The notes under the pieces: model-generated
Seen by the model: the letters and a program-made list of their open reading frames with translations, nothing else
Told to the model about the DNA's origin: nothing
Database searches by the model: none
Made by a program: the position numbers and the translations under genes
Source: JBCCLJ01 sp039026915
GTDB lineage: Bacteria > Acidobacteriota > Thermoanaerobaculia > Multivoradales > Multivoraceae
Direction: 5' to 3'
Length of the DNA stretch: 14,026 nucleotides
Assembly: GCA_039026915.1 (NCBI GenBank)
Contig: JBCCLJ010000187.1
Location: 1 to 14,026 of the forward strand
In this document: one piece after another, positions 1 to 9,704 of the stretch
Numbering within the stretch: the stretch's first letter is position 1
Layout: every line of letters starts with the position of its first letter

Positions 1-129
1 TTCACGGTCGGCGGTTCGCAGACCGACCCGACGCTCTCGAGCGGCGCGGTGAACCCGGAGTTCGGCATTCCGAACAATCTGCTCACGCAGCAGCGCCAGA
101 TCGAGTACGGCGTCCGCCTCAGCTTTTAA
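1..129 (+). CDS. C-terminal end of a TonB-dependent (Oar-like) outer-membrane receptor, partial
   Basis: Frame 1 is open from the window edge to a TAA at 127-129, giving the last 42 residues of a protein. The tail ends in GVRLSF: alternating hydrophobic residues and a terminal Phe, the usual last beta-strand signal of outer-membrane barrels read by the BAM machinery. The segment NPEFGIPNNLLTQQRQIEYG has the layout of the last extracellular loop and strand of the large carboxypeptidase-regulatory-domain TonB receptors (Oar-like) abundant in Acidobacteriota. A strong terminator follows 26 bases later, so this gene ends its own transcription unit and is separate from the kinase. The plug and the rest of the barrel lie outside the window, so the substrate cannot be judged. 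Another outer-membrane barrel type is possible. Confidence 0.65.
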   Translation, partial: FTVGGSQTDPTLSSGAVNPEFGIPNNLLTQQRQIEYGVRLSF

Positions 130-155
130 AGCTGAGTCATTCGACTCGACTCAGG

Positions 156-183
156 AAAGGGCCTCCCTCGGGAGGCCCTTTTT
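156..183 (+). terminator. Intrinsic terminator after the receptor gene
   Basis: An 11-bp GC-rich stem pairs 156-166 (AAAGGGCCTCC) with 171-181 around the tetraloop CTCG, and runs into five T residues (179-183), then CTTT. This is a textbook Rho-independent terminator for the + strand gene ending at 129. It insulates the kinase gene, which starts 68 bases further on. Confidence 0.92.
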
Positions 184-250
184 CTTTGCCCTGACGAGGC
201 CCACCGACGTCCACTCGTCTCGGCAACGCTGGTATCGTCCGACCTGATTC

Positions 251-2643
<2,393 letters not shown>

Positions 2644-2647
<4 letters not shown>

Positions 2648-3156
2648 CCCTTCGTCGACGGGACGCGGCTGAGATCGCGCAGCAAGACGTAGAGGGCCTC
2701 GCCCCGCAGATCGACCGCGACGAGCCGCCCCTTGGCGTCGATCACGACAGTGCGCGGCACGGCATCCACCCCGAAGCGCTTGGCCAGAGGACTCATCAGC
2801 CCCTGCGCGGCAGGAACCTGCGGCCAGCTGAGCTCGTGACGCAGCAGAAAGCTGCGCAGCTCCGAACGATTCGTGCGATCGACGCTGATACCGAGGACCG
2901 TCACCCCGTCGAGCTCCCGGTGAATTCGGCGCAGATTGGGAAACTCGTCGAGGCAGGGAGCGCACCAGGTCGCCCAGAAATCGAGCAGAACGACCCGACC
3001 CAGCAGGTCGCTCGACCGCCAGGAGCGACCCTGGAGATCCTCCATTTCGAGGCCAGCCCAAACGCCTCCACTCTCCGGCGCCTGTGCCTCGAGGCTCGCT
3101 ACGGGAACGAAGACCAGAGCCAGCAGGAGCGCGCAGAGCACCCCGAGAGGTCTCAA
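2644..3156 (-). CDS. TlpA/ResA-like secreted thioredoxin-fold protein
   Basis: This is a periplasmic thiol-disulfide protein of the TlpA/ResA/AhpC-TSA group, 170 residues from a TTG at 3156-3154. It keeps the redox motif WCAPC (FWATWCAPC, about residues 60-68) and the cis-proline segment AVPRT (about 132-136) that faces it. The N-terminus MRPLGVLCALLLALVFV...LEAQA is a good Sec signal peptide with cleavage expected after AQA. I chose the TTG start because it forms a TTGA overlap with the stop of the upstream receptor gene, matching the GTGA junctions earlier in the run, and gives a normal-length signal. A GTG at 3183 would add nine residues (179 in total); neither start has a strong Shine-Dalgarno. 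Its place as last gene after a receptor with four mature cysteines suggests that it keeps those cysteines, or bound metal ligands, in the right redox state (inference). Confidence 0.9.
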
Positions 3157-5459
3157 AACCGTAACCCCGTGCTGAGGAACCACTGGCGCGGGAAGCGAGG
3201 TCCGTAGACGTACGAAGAGTCGCGCTCTGGACCGCGATCGAGGTCTTCCTGATAGTCGTTCGTGAGGTTCTTGGCACCCATCACGATCGACAGCTCGCGC
3301 TCGCCACCCAGCGGAACGCTCCAGCGCGCGTTGAGGTCGAAGGTGAGGAAAGGTGAGGTTCTCTCGAGGCGATCCTCGGCGATGAAGCCGGCGAAGTGCG
3401 GAGCGTCCATGCTGCCCGTGTAGAGCGCGCCCGCGAAGACCTCGATGCGCGACGTCGCCGACCAGCGCACGCTGGCGTTGCCGTAGCTCTCCGGGGTACG
3501 CCAGAAGTTGCGGGAGCCGAAATCGGGCTCGGGGCTGTCGAAGCGCGCTCGCTGCGCCACGAATCCTGCGTCGACCTGCAGAACGGAGCCGAACCGTAGC
3601 GTTGCGGAGGCTTCCATGCCGCGCACGTCAGCGCCGTCGAGATTCACCCGCAGCAGCTCGAGCTCAGGAGTCCGCGGGTCGTCGACCTCGCGGTTGAAGA
3701 AGAGATCATCCAACCGTGTATCGAAGAGCGCGAGCTCGAAGGCACCGCTCCCTCGCCTGCCGAGAGTCGGGCGCCATTCAGCGCTCAGCAGGGCGGAGCG
3801 AGAGCTCTCCTCGACCAGGTCCGGGCTCGGCCGCACCACACGCGCCACGCCGCCTCCGACGAGCTCGATGTGCAGGTCTTCGTCAAAGACCGCGGGTGGC
3901 CGGAACCCGTGACCGTAGGCGGCGCGCAGCGTCAGATCCGAGCGCGGAGAAAAGAGCAGCGCAGCCCGCGGCGAGACGATCTGCCCGGAGATCGCCGAGT
4001 GATCGTCGAGGCGCGCGCCGTAGAGCAGGCTCATGCGGCGGCCGATCTTGCGATCCTCCTGAGCGTACAGAGACCAGCTCTCGTTGAGCTGCTCGGTGAT
4101 GCGGGAGTAGCCCAACTGCTCGTCGAAGAGCTCGTCCCGGTCCGCCTGGACGCCGGCTGAAATCGTGCCGCGGTCGTGGCCGTGGTCGACCTGGGCACTG
4201 AGCACATAGGTCGTGCCTTCGCTGAGACCGAAGGCGTTCGGGTCGAAGCCGGCTCCGTAGTAGCTGTCACGCTCGATATCGACCCAAGAGAGGGCCAGGC
4301 GGTAGTCGGTCGCAGCGCTCGTGCGATGAAGCCATCGGACCGACGCTGCCCTCGTCTCGGTGGAGATCGCTTCCGTGAGGAACGTCTCGTCGGGCGGGCG
4401 GTCGAAGTTCACCAGATCGCCGCCGCGGCGCTCTGCGTCGGTCCAGTTGGCGTCGCCGACGAGCTGCCCGCTGTCACCCAGCACGAGCAGGCTGCCGCGG
4501 CTCCCAAAGGCCGTCAGCTGACGGTCGGTGACCTCGGAAAAACCGTCGCCGTCGACGTCGACGGCCGGTACGTCGTCACGCTGCCCGTACAGGCTCGCCG
4601 ACCGACGGCCGTCTCCAGTGCCCCAGTCGAAGAGCGCACGGGCGGCCCCTCCCCGCCCACTCTGCGAGCCTTCGATCGAGTTGGACTCGAGCTCGAGGTC
4701 GATGTGGGGATGGTCTGCCTGATGCGGTAGGAGATTGACCGTTCCGGCAATGGAGCTGGCGCCGTAGATCGCCGAGCCGCTGCCCTTCAGCACCTCGATG
4801 CCATCGAGCATGCGCGCCGGAATCTGCTCGAGGCCGTAGACCAGAGCCAGTGACGAGACCGTTGGCTGGCCGTCGACGACGATCTGAGAGTACGGGCCCT
4901 CGAGCCCCAGCAAGCGCAACTGTGACGTATTGCAGTTGGCGCAGTTGCTCTCGATGCGCAGGCCGGTCGTGTACTCGACCGCCTCGGCGAGGGTCCTCGC
5001 TGCGGAAGCGAAGATCTCGTCGCGACCGATCGCCTCGATGTGAACCGGCAGATCCTTGAGACGCTGCGCCGAGCCGGTGGCACTGACGACGAGCTCCTCA
5101 CCGAAGGCGGGCACCAGCTCGACCGTCAGGGCGGCGGCGGACGCAGTGATGTTCGCCGTGGCCGCAGCCCAGCCGTCGGCGCTGACCAGGACGGTCCCCT
5201 GCCAGGATTCGGACCAGCAGACCTCGCCCTGCTCGTCGGTCGCCGCGCTCTCCCCTCCGACTTGGGAGACGACGGCGTTCGGCACCGGCTGGCTCTGCGC
5301 GTCGATCACCCGAACGACCTGGGCGCAGTCGATGGCAAGGCTCGGCGCAGCGCCGAGCAGACTGAGGCCCGCGACGCACAGCAGAGGACGCACGGAAGGA
5401 AGCAGGCGGCGTTTGGAGGACGAAGAGGAACGAAGGACAATTTCCATGACAAGAGACAT
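3153..5459 (-). CDS. TonB-dependent outer-membrane receptor with CxxC plug motif
   Basis: This 768-residue protein would carry a ligand across the outer membrane using TonB energy. After a long signal peptide (cleavage probably after A42, APSLA) comes a carboxypeptidase-regulatory/CNA-like beta domain (about 44-116) with cysteines C45 and C81. The plug follows (about 121-245: LPVHIEAIGRDEI, IVVDGQP, IEVLKGSGSAIYGASSIAGTVNL). The barrel ends in WFLSTGLRF with the terminal Phe. The plug carries SNCANCN, a C173-x-x-C176 pair just before the strand LRLLGLEGPYS. The barrel has a DVDGDGFSE calcium-type loop at 301-309. The protein resembles a metal, cofactor or cobalamin-size receptor more than a SusC-type glycan porin (which would be about 1000 residues). 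The ATG at 5459 lacks a Shine-Dalgarno; another in-frame ATG lies at 5447. A CusF-like lipoprotein upstream and a thioredoxin downstream suggest a thiophilic metal such as copper, which is unproven. Confidence 0.93.
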   Translation of the reverse strand: MSLVMEIVLRSSSSSKRRLLPSVRPLLCVAGLSLLGAAPSLAIDCAQVVRVIDAQSQPVPNAVVSQVGGESAATDEQGEVCWSESWQGTVLVSADGWAAATANITASAAALTVELVPAFGEELVVSATGSAQRLKDLPVHIEAIGRDEIFASAARTLAEAVEYTTGLRIESNCANCNTSQLRLLGLEGPYSQIVVDGQPTVSSLALVYGLEQIPARMLDGIEVLKGSGSAIYGASSIAGTVNLLPHQADHPHIDLELESNSIEGSQSGRGGAARALFDWGTGDGRRSASLYGQRDDVPAVDVDGDGFSEVTDRQLTAFGSRGSLLVLGDSGQLVGDANWTDAERRGGDLVNFDRPPDETFLTEAISTETRAASVRWLHRTSAATDYRLALSWVDIERDSYYGAGFDPNAFGLSEGTTYVLSAQVDHGHDRGTISAGVQADRDELFDEQLGYSRITEQLNESWSLYAQEDRKIGRRMSLLYGARLDDHSAISGQIVSPRAALLFSPRSDLTLRAAYGHGFRPPAVFDEDLHIELVGGGVARVVRPSPDLVEESSRSALLSAEWRPTLGRRGSGAFELALFDTRLDDLFFNREVDDPRTPELELLRVNLDGADVRGMEASATLRFGSVLQVDAGFVAQRARFDSPEPDFGSRNFWRTPESYGNASVRWSATSRIEVFAGALYTGSMDAPHFAGFIAEDRLERTSPFLTFDLNARWSVPLGGERELSIVMGAKNLTNDYQEDLDRGPERDSSYVYGPRFPRQWFLSTGLRF

Positions 5460-5461
5460 TA

Positions 5462-5479
5462 TTTTTGATTAATCAAAAA
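5462..5479. promoter_or_regulatory. AT-rich 18-bp perfect palindrome before the TonB receptor
   Basis: TTTTTGATTAATCAAAAA is a perfect inverted repeat without a single G-C pair except the two TGA/TCA positions. It lies two bases upstream of the receptor ATG (minus strand) in a GC-rich genome. Position and symmetry suggest a dimeric regulator binding site overlapping the promoter or translation start. A GGAGGA lies further upstream (5492-5497), too far from the ATG (32 bases) unless the palindrome folds in RNA. The region may give the receptor and thioredoxin genes their own promoter within the larger run. Confidence 0.5.
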
Positions 5480-5519
5480 ATCAAGCCAAAATCCTCCACG
5501 AGCTCCCGACCAAGCCCGA

Positions 5520-5906
5520 TCACCGACTCAGCTGAAGCGATTCGCCTTCGGGCAGCGGCTCGAAGCTCTCGATCTGATGCGGCGGCCGGCGCTGCCAATC
5601 GACACTCAGCTCGAAGCGGATCTCATCACCGACGGCGAGGCTCTCGACCCCCAGGCCCGCGGCGGCGGGGACCCTCATGCTCATCTCCGCCATCGGCTCG
5701 AGATCGCCGGAGACGCCTCGAAAATCCTCGATCGGCTCGTGCCGGATCGCGAGGCGCTCGCCGTCCCAGAGTTCGAGCACGCGGCCGCGAACCACGTAGG
5801 CGGCGACTTCCGCCGCGGCCTCGCCACCGAGGTTGCTCGACGGCCCCTCCCCGGCACAACCGAGAAGCAGCAAGAGCGTCAGCGCGGCGAAGATCCGCCG
5901 CTTCAC
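5520..5906 (-). CDS. CusF-like copper-binding lipoprotein (putative)
   Basis: This is a 128-residue lipoprotein. The signal peptide MKRRIFAALTLLLLLGC ends in a lipobox (LLGC, C17), so it is probably anchored in the periplasm. The mature part, about 37-117, reads as a small OB-type beta barrel like CusF and the CusF-like domains fused to Sco proteins: YVVRGRVLEL, LAIRHEPIEDF, MAEMSMRV, LAVGDEIRFEL. In E. coli CusF, Cu(I) is bound by a His and the WPEMTM segment. Here H56 and M72-A-E-M75-S-M77 line up with those positions, with Met in place of the cation-pi Trp and about eight extra residues between the His and the Met pair. The GTG start (5906-5904) forms a GTGA overlap with the DUF4340 stop, so it is translationally coupled to the ABC operon. 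The family assignment rests on motif recall, and loss of metal binding is possible. Confidence 0.6.
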   Translation of the reverse strand: MKRRIFAALTLLLLLGCAGEGPSSNLGGEAAAEVAAYVVRGRVLELWDGERLAIRHEPIEDFRGVSGDLEPMAEMSMRVPAAAGLGVESLAVGDEIRFELSVDWQRRPPHQIESFEPLPEGESLQLSR

Positions 5907-6928
5907 GAGGTCAGATCCCGGCGCCGCAGGGCAAAGGGCTCGGCGGACGTTTCGGACAGCGCGTAAACCCAGCTGCCGTGAAAGGCGTTGAACTGGATGA
6001 TCTCGTCGTTGCGCCGCAGAACCTGGGACTTCACCTCGAGCTCCTCCTCGGTGTCCTCTTCGGAGACCTGAACACGGTCGACCGACAGGAAACCCTGGAC
6101 GCGAACGAAGGTCGTACCGTCTCTCTCCGCGACGGACACGAGGTAGCCGCTCTGGTCGTCGAGGTCGAGGCGCAACCCCTGCTCGAAGGCCAGGGTCGCG
6201 ACGGCAGGATCGTCGGCGACGAAGACCTCTTCGAACTGCAACCGGGTCAGCGCGGACTTGATCTTCTGGGTGCTCGCCGCGTCTTCCTCGCCCGCGCCTT
6301 CCAGAGCGAGCGTTCCAGCCTCGTCCTTGGCCAGCACGAAGTCGGGTCCTTCGGCGCGGTCGACCCTGCTCGCCGACACGTCGACGATCTCCTTGCGGAG
6401 ATAGTCCTCCGTCGCGTCGTCGATGCGCACCTGCGCTTCGGTCACGTAGAGAGCCTCAGGCGTCCCCGATTCGTCCAGCAGAGCGACGTAGCGAGCGGTG
6501 CCATCCTCGGTCTCGCCACCAACGCGCAGCCGGATCATCTCCTGGCCTGTCGCGCCGAGGAGCACGACTTCGACGCCGTCTTCGGCCAGCGGTTCGATGC
6601 CCAGCTCGGCGGCAGCGGCTTCTCCGGAGCCCGCTTCGCGAGCCAGCGAGAGATCGAGCAGATCGCGCACCAGACGATTCACCGTCTCGTTCTTCGCCCG
6701 GTATCCGTTCTCTTCTTCGATCTGGTAGCCGTCGGCGGTTCGCGCCAGACTGACGCGCCCCTGCGACGAAGCGACCTCGATGCGAGAGATCTCGTCGGGG
6801 TTGAGGTTCGAGACCAGCTTCTGGCCCCGCTGAAAGCGATCGACACGACGAACGTCGTTCCAGTAGGTCAGGACCGACAGGGCGGTCAGCGCGACGGCCG
6901 CGACGATGAGGTTTCGATTCGACTTCAC
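5903..6928 (-). CDS. DUF4340-type membrane-anchored protein of a Gld-like ABC operon
   Basis: This 341-residue protein has one N-terminal membrane helix (about 7-23, LIVAAVALTALSVLTYW) and a large, presumably periplasmic, region. The pattern NPDEISRIEVASSQGRVSLART followed by GYQIEEENGYRAKNETVNRLVRDLLDLS is the DUF4340 layout. This family is regularly found beside GldA, GldF and GldG homologues and has no established biochemical role. I chose the GTG at 6928 because AAGGAG (6934-6939) sits five bases upstream and the GTG overlaps the GldG stop as GTGA. A longer reading frame to 6997 would add a soluble run ahead of the membrane helix and lacks a ribosome site. The last four bases overlap the lipoprotein start in the same way, so the three genes are likely translated in step. 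Confidence 0.85.
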   Translation of the reverse strand: MKSNRNLIVAAVALTALSVLTYWNDVRRVDRFQRGQKLVSNLNPDEISRIEVASSQGRVSLARTADGYQIEEENGYRAKNETVNRLVRDLLDLSLAREAGSGEAAAAELGIEPLAEDGVEVVLLGATGQEMIRLRVGGETEDGTARYVALLDESGTPEALYVTEAQVRIDDATEDYLRKEIVDVSASRVDRAEGPDFVLAKDEAGTLALEGAGEEDAASTQKIKSALTRLQFEEVFVADDPAVATLAFEQGLRLDLDDQSGYLVSVAERDGTTFVRVQGFLSVDRVQVSEEDTEEELEVKSQVLRRNDEIIQFNAFHGSWVYALSETSAEPFALRRRDLTS

Positions 6929-8946
6929 GACGACTCCTTGTTCCGATTCCGGCGCAGGGTCCAGAGCCCGATCGCCAGGACGACAAGCGGCATCCAACCC
7001 ATCACGGCGAAGCGCACGCCGCTCTCCTGACGCTCGAGCGCCTGGCGACGGTCCTTGCGGATCTCGCGCAGCTCGCGATTCCCCTGGGCGATGCGCTCAT
7101 TCAAGGCGTCGATGTCGTCCTGCACCTGCTTCTCGAAGAGAGCCGCGTTCCGCGTCGTGATCGCGCCCTGCTTGTCGCGCAGCTCCTGCTGGAAGGACTC
7201 GATCTCCGCGCGAATCTGACGCTCCCGCTCGAGGGTGTCGACCTCGGCCTGTTCCTCGATCTCATCGAAGAGGGTGAAGGGCCGGTTGAGCCCTTTCTTT
7301 GCGCGCACCTTCATCAACTCCTCCGAGCCGAGAAGGAAGTCGACGCTGTTGAGGAAAACGCGGTGGTTGTCGTTCGCCGCCTGCACGATGCCCAGAGGGT
7401 TCTGAATGAAGGCGAGCTGGTCGGTGATGAAGTCGACGTCGGCAAAGACGAGGACCGCACCCTCGCCGCGCTCTTCCTCGGGCACCGGCTCACGACGCAG
7501 CATGACCGCATCGGCGGGGGGTGGGAGCTGTACTCCTGGAGGCAGGCCTGGCGGACGTTCAGCCTCTCGGTCCGGGTACTCGAGCCCGTCGGGATACGCC
7601 GACGGCAGGCGACCGGTCAGCAGATACGAGATGGCAACAGGCTCGGGCGCCGGGGCGTAGGCGTCGCGCAGTTTCGCCGGCGTGTTGAAGTCCATGTAGC
7701 TCAAACCGTCGCCACCGAAGCCCGGCCGGATGGTGAGCACACCCCCCGAGTCCGTCGTCTGCACCATCGGCGAGCGCATCACATCCTCCGAAGCGTCTGC
7801 GGTCGTTCGCAGAACGCCGGCAAGGAGCAGTCGCAGATCGCCAAGCCCCTGCATGATCGGGTGATCCGTGCTGACCACGCGCTCGGCATCCTCACTGCCG
7901 ATCGCGAGATCGATCAGGATCGACTCGGCGCCGCCGGCGAGTGACACGGGGCGACGAGCCGCGAGCTCGAGGTCGACGGCAAAGGCGTCTTCGACGAGCT
8001 CCAGCCCCCAGGCAGCCAGGAGCGGCGCCACGTTGGAAGCCGGCCGGTACTGGAGCGCCGCCATCTGCTGTCGAGGATCCTGAGGCGGCGGATCGGCGAT
8101 CGAGTACGGATCGAGGAACACGATCGTATTGCCGCCACGAACCACCCACTCATCGAGTGCGCCCAGCGTCTTGGGTGGAAGGTCCTTCGGGTGAATCACG
8201 ACCACCAGGTCGTAGGCCTCGGGGTCGATCGTGTCGGCCGCAGCGTCAATCTGCTCGACCGTGTACAGCTCCTGCAGCAGCTGCATCGAGACCCATTGAG
8301 GTGTCGGTTGCTGCCCCTGTGCGGCAAGCATCTGCGCCATGAAGGGGTCCTGAGCCGAGCCGAAGACCTCGAGGCTCGAGAGCACTCCGATCTTCCCTGC
8401 CTGGGGCCAGAGGAGACGGTAGAGCGTCTTCGAGATCTCGTACTCGATGTTCTCCTGCTCGTTCGGCCACAGAAACTCGATCGCCTCCCGACTCCCCGTC
8501 TGCGTCTCGAAGGACAGGCCGAAGTAGAAGAGATCTCCCTCCTGATTGATCATCTTGCCGTCGAGGCCGTAGTCCGCGGCCTCCTGGGCTTCGTCCGAGT
8601 CGGTGACCGGATCGATGAACTCGACGTTGAGCTTGCCGCCCGCCGCGCGCTCGAACTCTCCGAGCAGACTGCGCAGGTAGCGCTCGTAGCCGATGAAGTC
8701 TTTGACGAACTTGGGCAGTGTCTTGCCCGTCGTCTCGGAGAAGAAGAGCTTCACGTCGACCGGCTTCACCCCTTCTTCGGACATGCGCGCCAGGATCTCC
8801 TTCGTTCCTGGCGTCAGCGAGTAGAGATTCTGCTCGGTCAGGTCGACCTTCAGTGAACCGAGGTACCGATCGACGAGGTGCGCCGAGGTCAGCAGGATCA
8901 CGGCGAGGAGCGCGAGGGTCAGCAGTCGCTGATTCCAGGTCTTCAT
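6925..8946 (-). CDS. GldG-like ABC transporter auxiliary protein
   Basis: This 673-residue protein matches the GldG / ABC-type uncharacterized auxiliary (ABC_transp_aux) family, which works with ATPase and permease partners in the inner membrane. An N-terminal helix (about 9-27) is followed by a periplasmic region with LTEQNLYSLTPGTKEIL, VDVKLFFSE and KLNVEFIDP, which are typical of the family. A Rossmann or glutamine-amidotransferase-like part (about 185-545) includes YDLVVVIHPKDLPPKTL and GALDEWVVRGGNTIVFLDP. A long charged coiled coil (about 561-640) and a C-terminal membrane helix (about 648-665) complete it. The frame stays open far upstream to 10017, but that part is a shadow of the permease gene. 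AGGAGG at 8953-8958 sits six bases before the ATG at 8946 and only three before the adjacent ATG at 8949, so 8946 is preferred. The stop overlaps the DUF4340 start. Gliding is not implied outside Bacteroidota. Confidence 0.88.
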   Translation of the reverse strand: MKTWNQRLLTLALLAVILLTSAHLVDRYLGSLKVDLTEQNLYSLTPGTKEILARMSEEGVKPVDVKLFFSETTGKTLPKFVKDFIGYERYLRSLLGEFERAAGGKLNVEFIDPVTDSDEAQEAADYGLDGKMINQEGDLFYFGLSFETQTGSREAIEFLWPNEQENIEYEISKTLYRLLWPQAGKIGVLSSLEVFGSAQDPFMAQMLAAQGQQPTPQWVSMQLLQELYTVEQIDAAADTIDPEAYDLVVVIHPKDLPPKTLGALDEWVVRGGNTIVFLDPYSIADPPPQDPRQQMAALQYRPASNVAPLLAAWGLELVEDAFAVDLELAARRPVSLAGGAESILIDLAIGSEDAERVVSTDHPIMQGLGDLRLLLAGVLRTTADASEDVMRSPMVQTTDSGGVLTIRPGFGGDGLSYMDFNTPAKLRDAYAPAPEPVAISYLLTGRLPSAYPDGLEYPDREAERPPGLPPGVQLPPPADAVMLRREPVPEEERGEGAVLVFADVDFITDQLAFIQNPLGIVQAANDNHRVFLNSVDFLLGSEELMKVRAKKGLNRPFTLFDEIEEQAEVDTLERERQIRAEIESFQQELRDKQGAITTRNAALFEKQVQDDIDALNERIAQGNRELREIRKDRRQALERQESGVRFAVMGWMPLVVLAIGLWTLRRNRNKESS
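6929..6939 (-). promoter_or_regulatory. Ribosome-binding site that fixes the DUF4340 start
   Basis: AAGGAG on the minus strand (6939-6934), then five bases, then GTG at 6928. It lies inside the last codons of the GldG-like gene and supports the short 341-residue protein over the longer open frame. Confidence 0.7.
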
Positions 8947-8952
8947 CATCAG

Positions 8953-8958
8953 CCTCCT
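8953..8958 (-). promoter_or_regulatory. Ribosome-binding site of the GldG-like gene
   Basis: AGGAGG on the minus strand, starting at the last base of the permease stop codon. It lies six bases from the ATG at 8946 and is the clearest evidence that the GldG-like protein begins with MKTWNQRLL rather than further upstream. Confidence 0.7.
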
Positions 8959-9704
8959 CAGCTCGCCTTGGTCTGCTGCAGCACAACCATGCCGCCGAAG
9001 AGCCAGGCTACGGTGAACACCACGAAGAAGCCGACGCTCCGCAAGTCGAGCAGGCCGCGTGTCATCGTCTCGAAGTGATCGAGCAGGCTGACCGCTTGCA
9101 CCAGCCGCTCGACGTAACCGCCCAACCAACCGCCGACCGCCTCCTGCGCCTGCGGCAGGCCCGCCAGCAGAAAGAGCGTGCAGGCGGCCGTCGCCAGAAT
9201 GAACGCCACGACCTGGTTCTTGCTCGCGGCCGAGAACAGCATGCCGACGGCGAGCAAGGCCCCGGCCGTCAGCCCGCAGGCCAGGTAGCCACAGACGACG
9301 GCGCCCCAGTCCGGGTCGCCGAGTCGCCCCACTTGCAAGAGAGCCGGCCAAGTGAGGCTCAGTGAGAGCAGCAAGAAGCTCCAGCCGGCGAGGAACTTGC
9401 CCAGATAGGCGCCCGCGAGAGTCACCGGCAAGGTCAACAGCAGCTCCACCGTGCCGCTCTTGCGCTCTTCGGCCCAGAGCCGCATGGCGACCGCGGGCAC
9501 GAGCACGGCAAAGAGCCACGGAATGTAGGTGAACAGCGGATCGAGGCTCGCCTGGCGCAGCTCCAAGAAACGGCCGAAGTCGCGCGAGACCATCAGAAAG
9601 CCGCTCGCGACCAGGAAGATCACCACGAAGACGTAACCGAGTGGGGAAGCGAAGTAGCTTCTGAACTCGCGCTCGAAGATCGGTTTCCAACCGTCGAACT
9701 TCAT
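8958..9704 (-). CDS. ABC-2 type (GldF-like) permease
   Basis: This 248-residue inner-membrane protein should form the membrane channel of the ABC system. Six hydrophobic helices can be read at about 22-39, 58-76, 104-124, 136-157, 165-183 and 224-242. The signature of small ABC-2 permeases of the GldF/NosY type is present: an amphipathic start (IFEREFRSYFASPLGYVF) and the loop RLWAEERKSGTVELLLTLPV (75-94), which precedes the coupling region. The length matches the family. The ATG at 9704 shares its A with the TGA of the ATPase gene (TGATG), and GGAGGG at 9712-9717 lies seven bases upstream. The GldG-like gene follows 11 bases after the stop. The substrate cannot be told from the sequence. Confidence 0.93.
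   Translation of the reverse strand: MKFDGWKPIFEREFRSYFASPLGYVFVVIFLVASGFLMVSRDFGRFLELRQASLDPLFTYIPWLFAVLVPAVAMRLWAEERKSGTVELLLTLPVTLAGAYLGKFLAGWSFLLLSLSLTWPALLQVGRLGDPDWGAVVCGYLACGLTAGALLAVGMLFSAASKNQVVAFILATAACTLFLLAGLPQAQEAVGGWLGGYVERLVQAVSLLDHFETMTRGLLDLRSVGFFVVFTVAWLFGGMVVLQQTKAS

Noticed and set aside
233..238. TATCGT as a -10 box just upstream of the kinase ATG, implying a near-leaderless transcript
   Set aside because: Only four of six positions match and the hexamer 17 bases upstream (TCCACT) is a poor -35; not enough to call a promoter.
5465..5476. FNR/DNR-type operator before the receptor
   Set aside because: The half-sites TTGAT and ATCAA match, but the spacer is two bases (TA) instead of the four of the FNR box, so helical phasing differs. 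It is kept only as an unassigned palindrome.
5465..7030. 521-residue + strand open frame across the lipoprotein and DUF4340 genes
   Set aside because: Composition is Arg/Ser-rich at the start, no family is recognisable, and the opposite strand carries coupled genes with ribosome sites.
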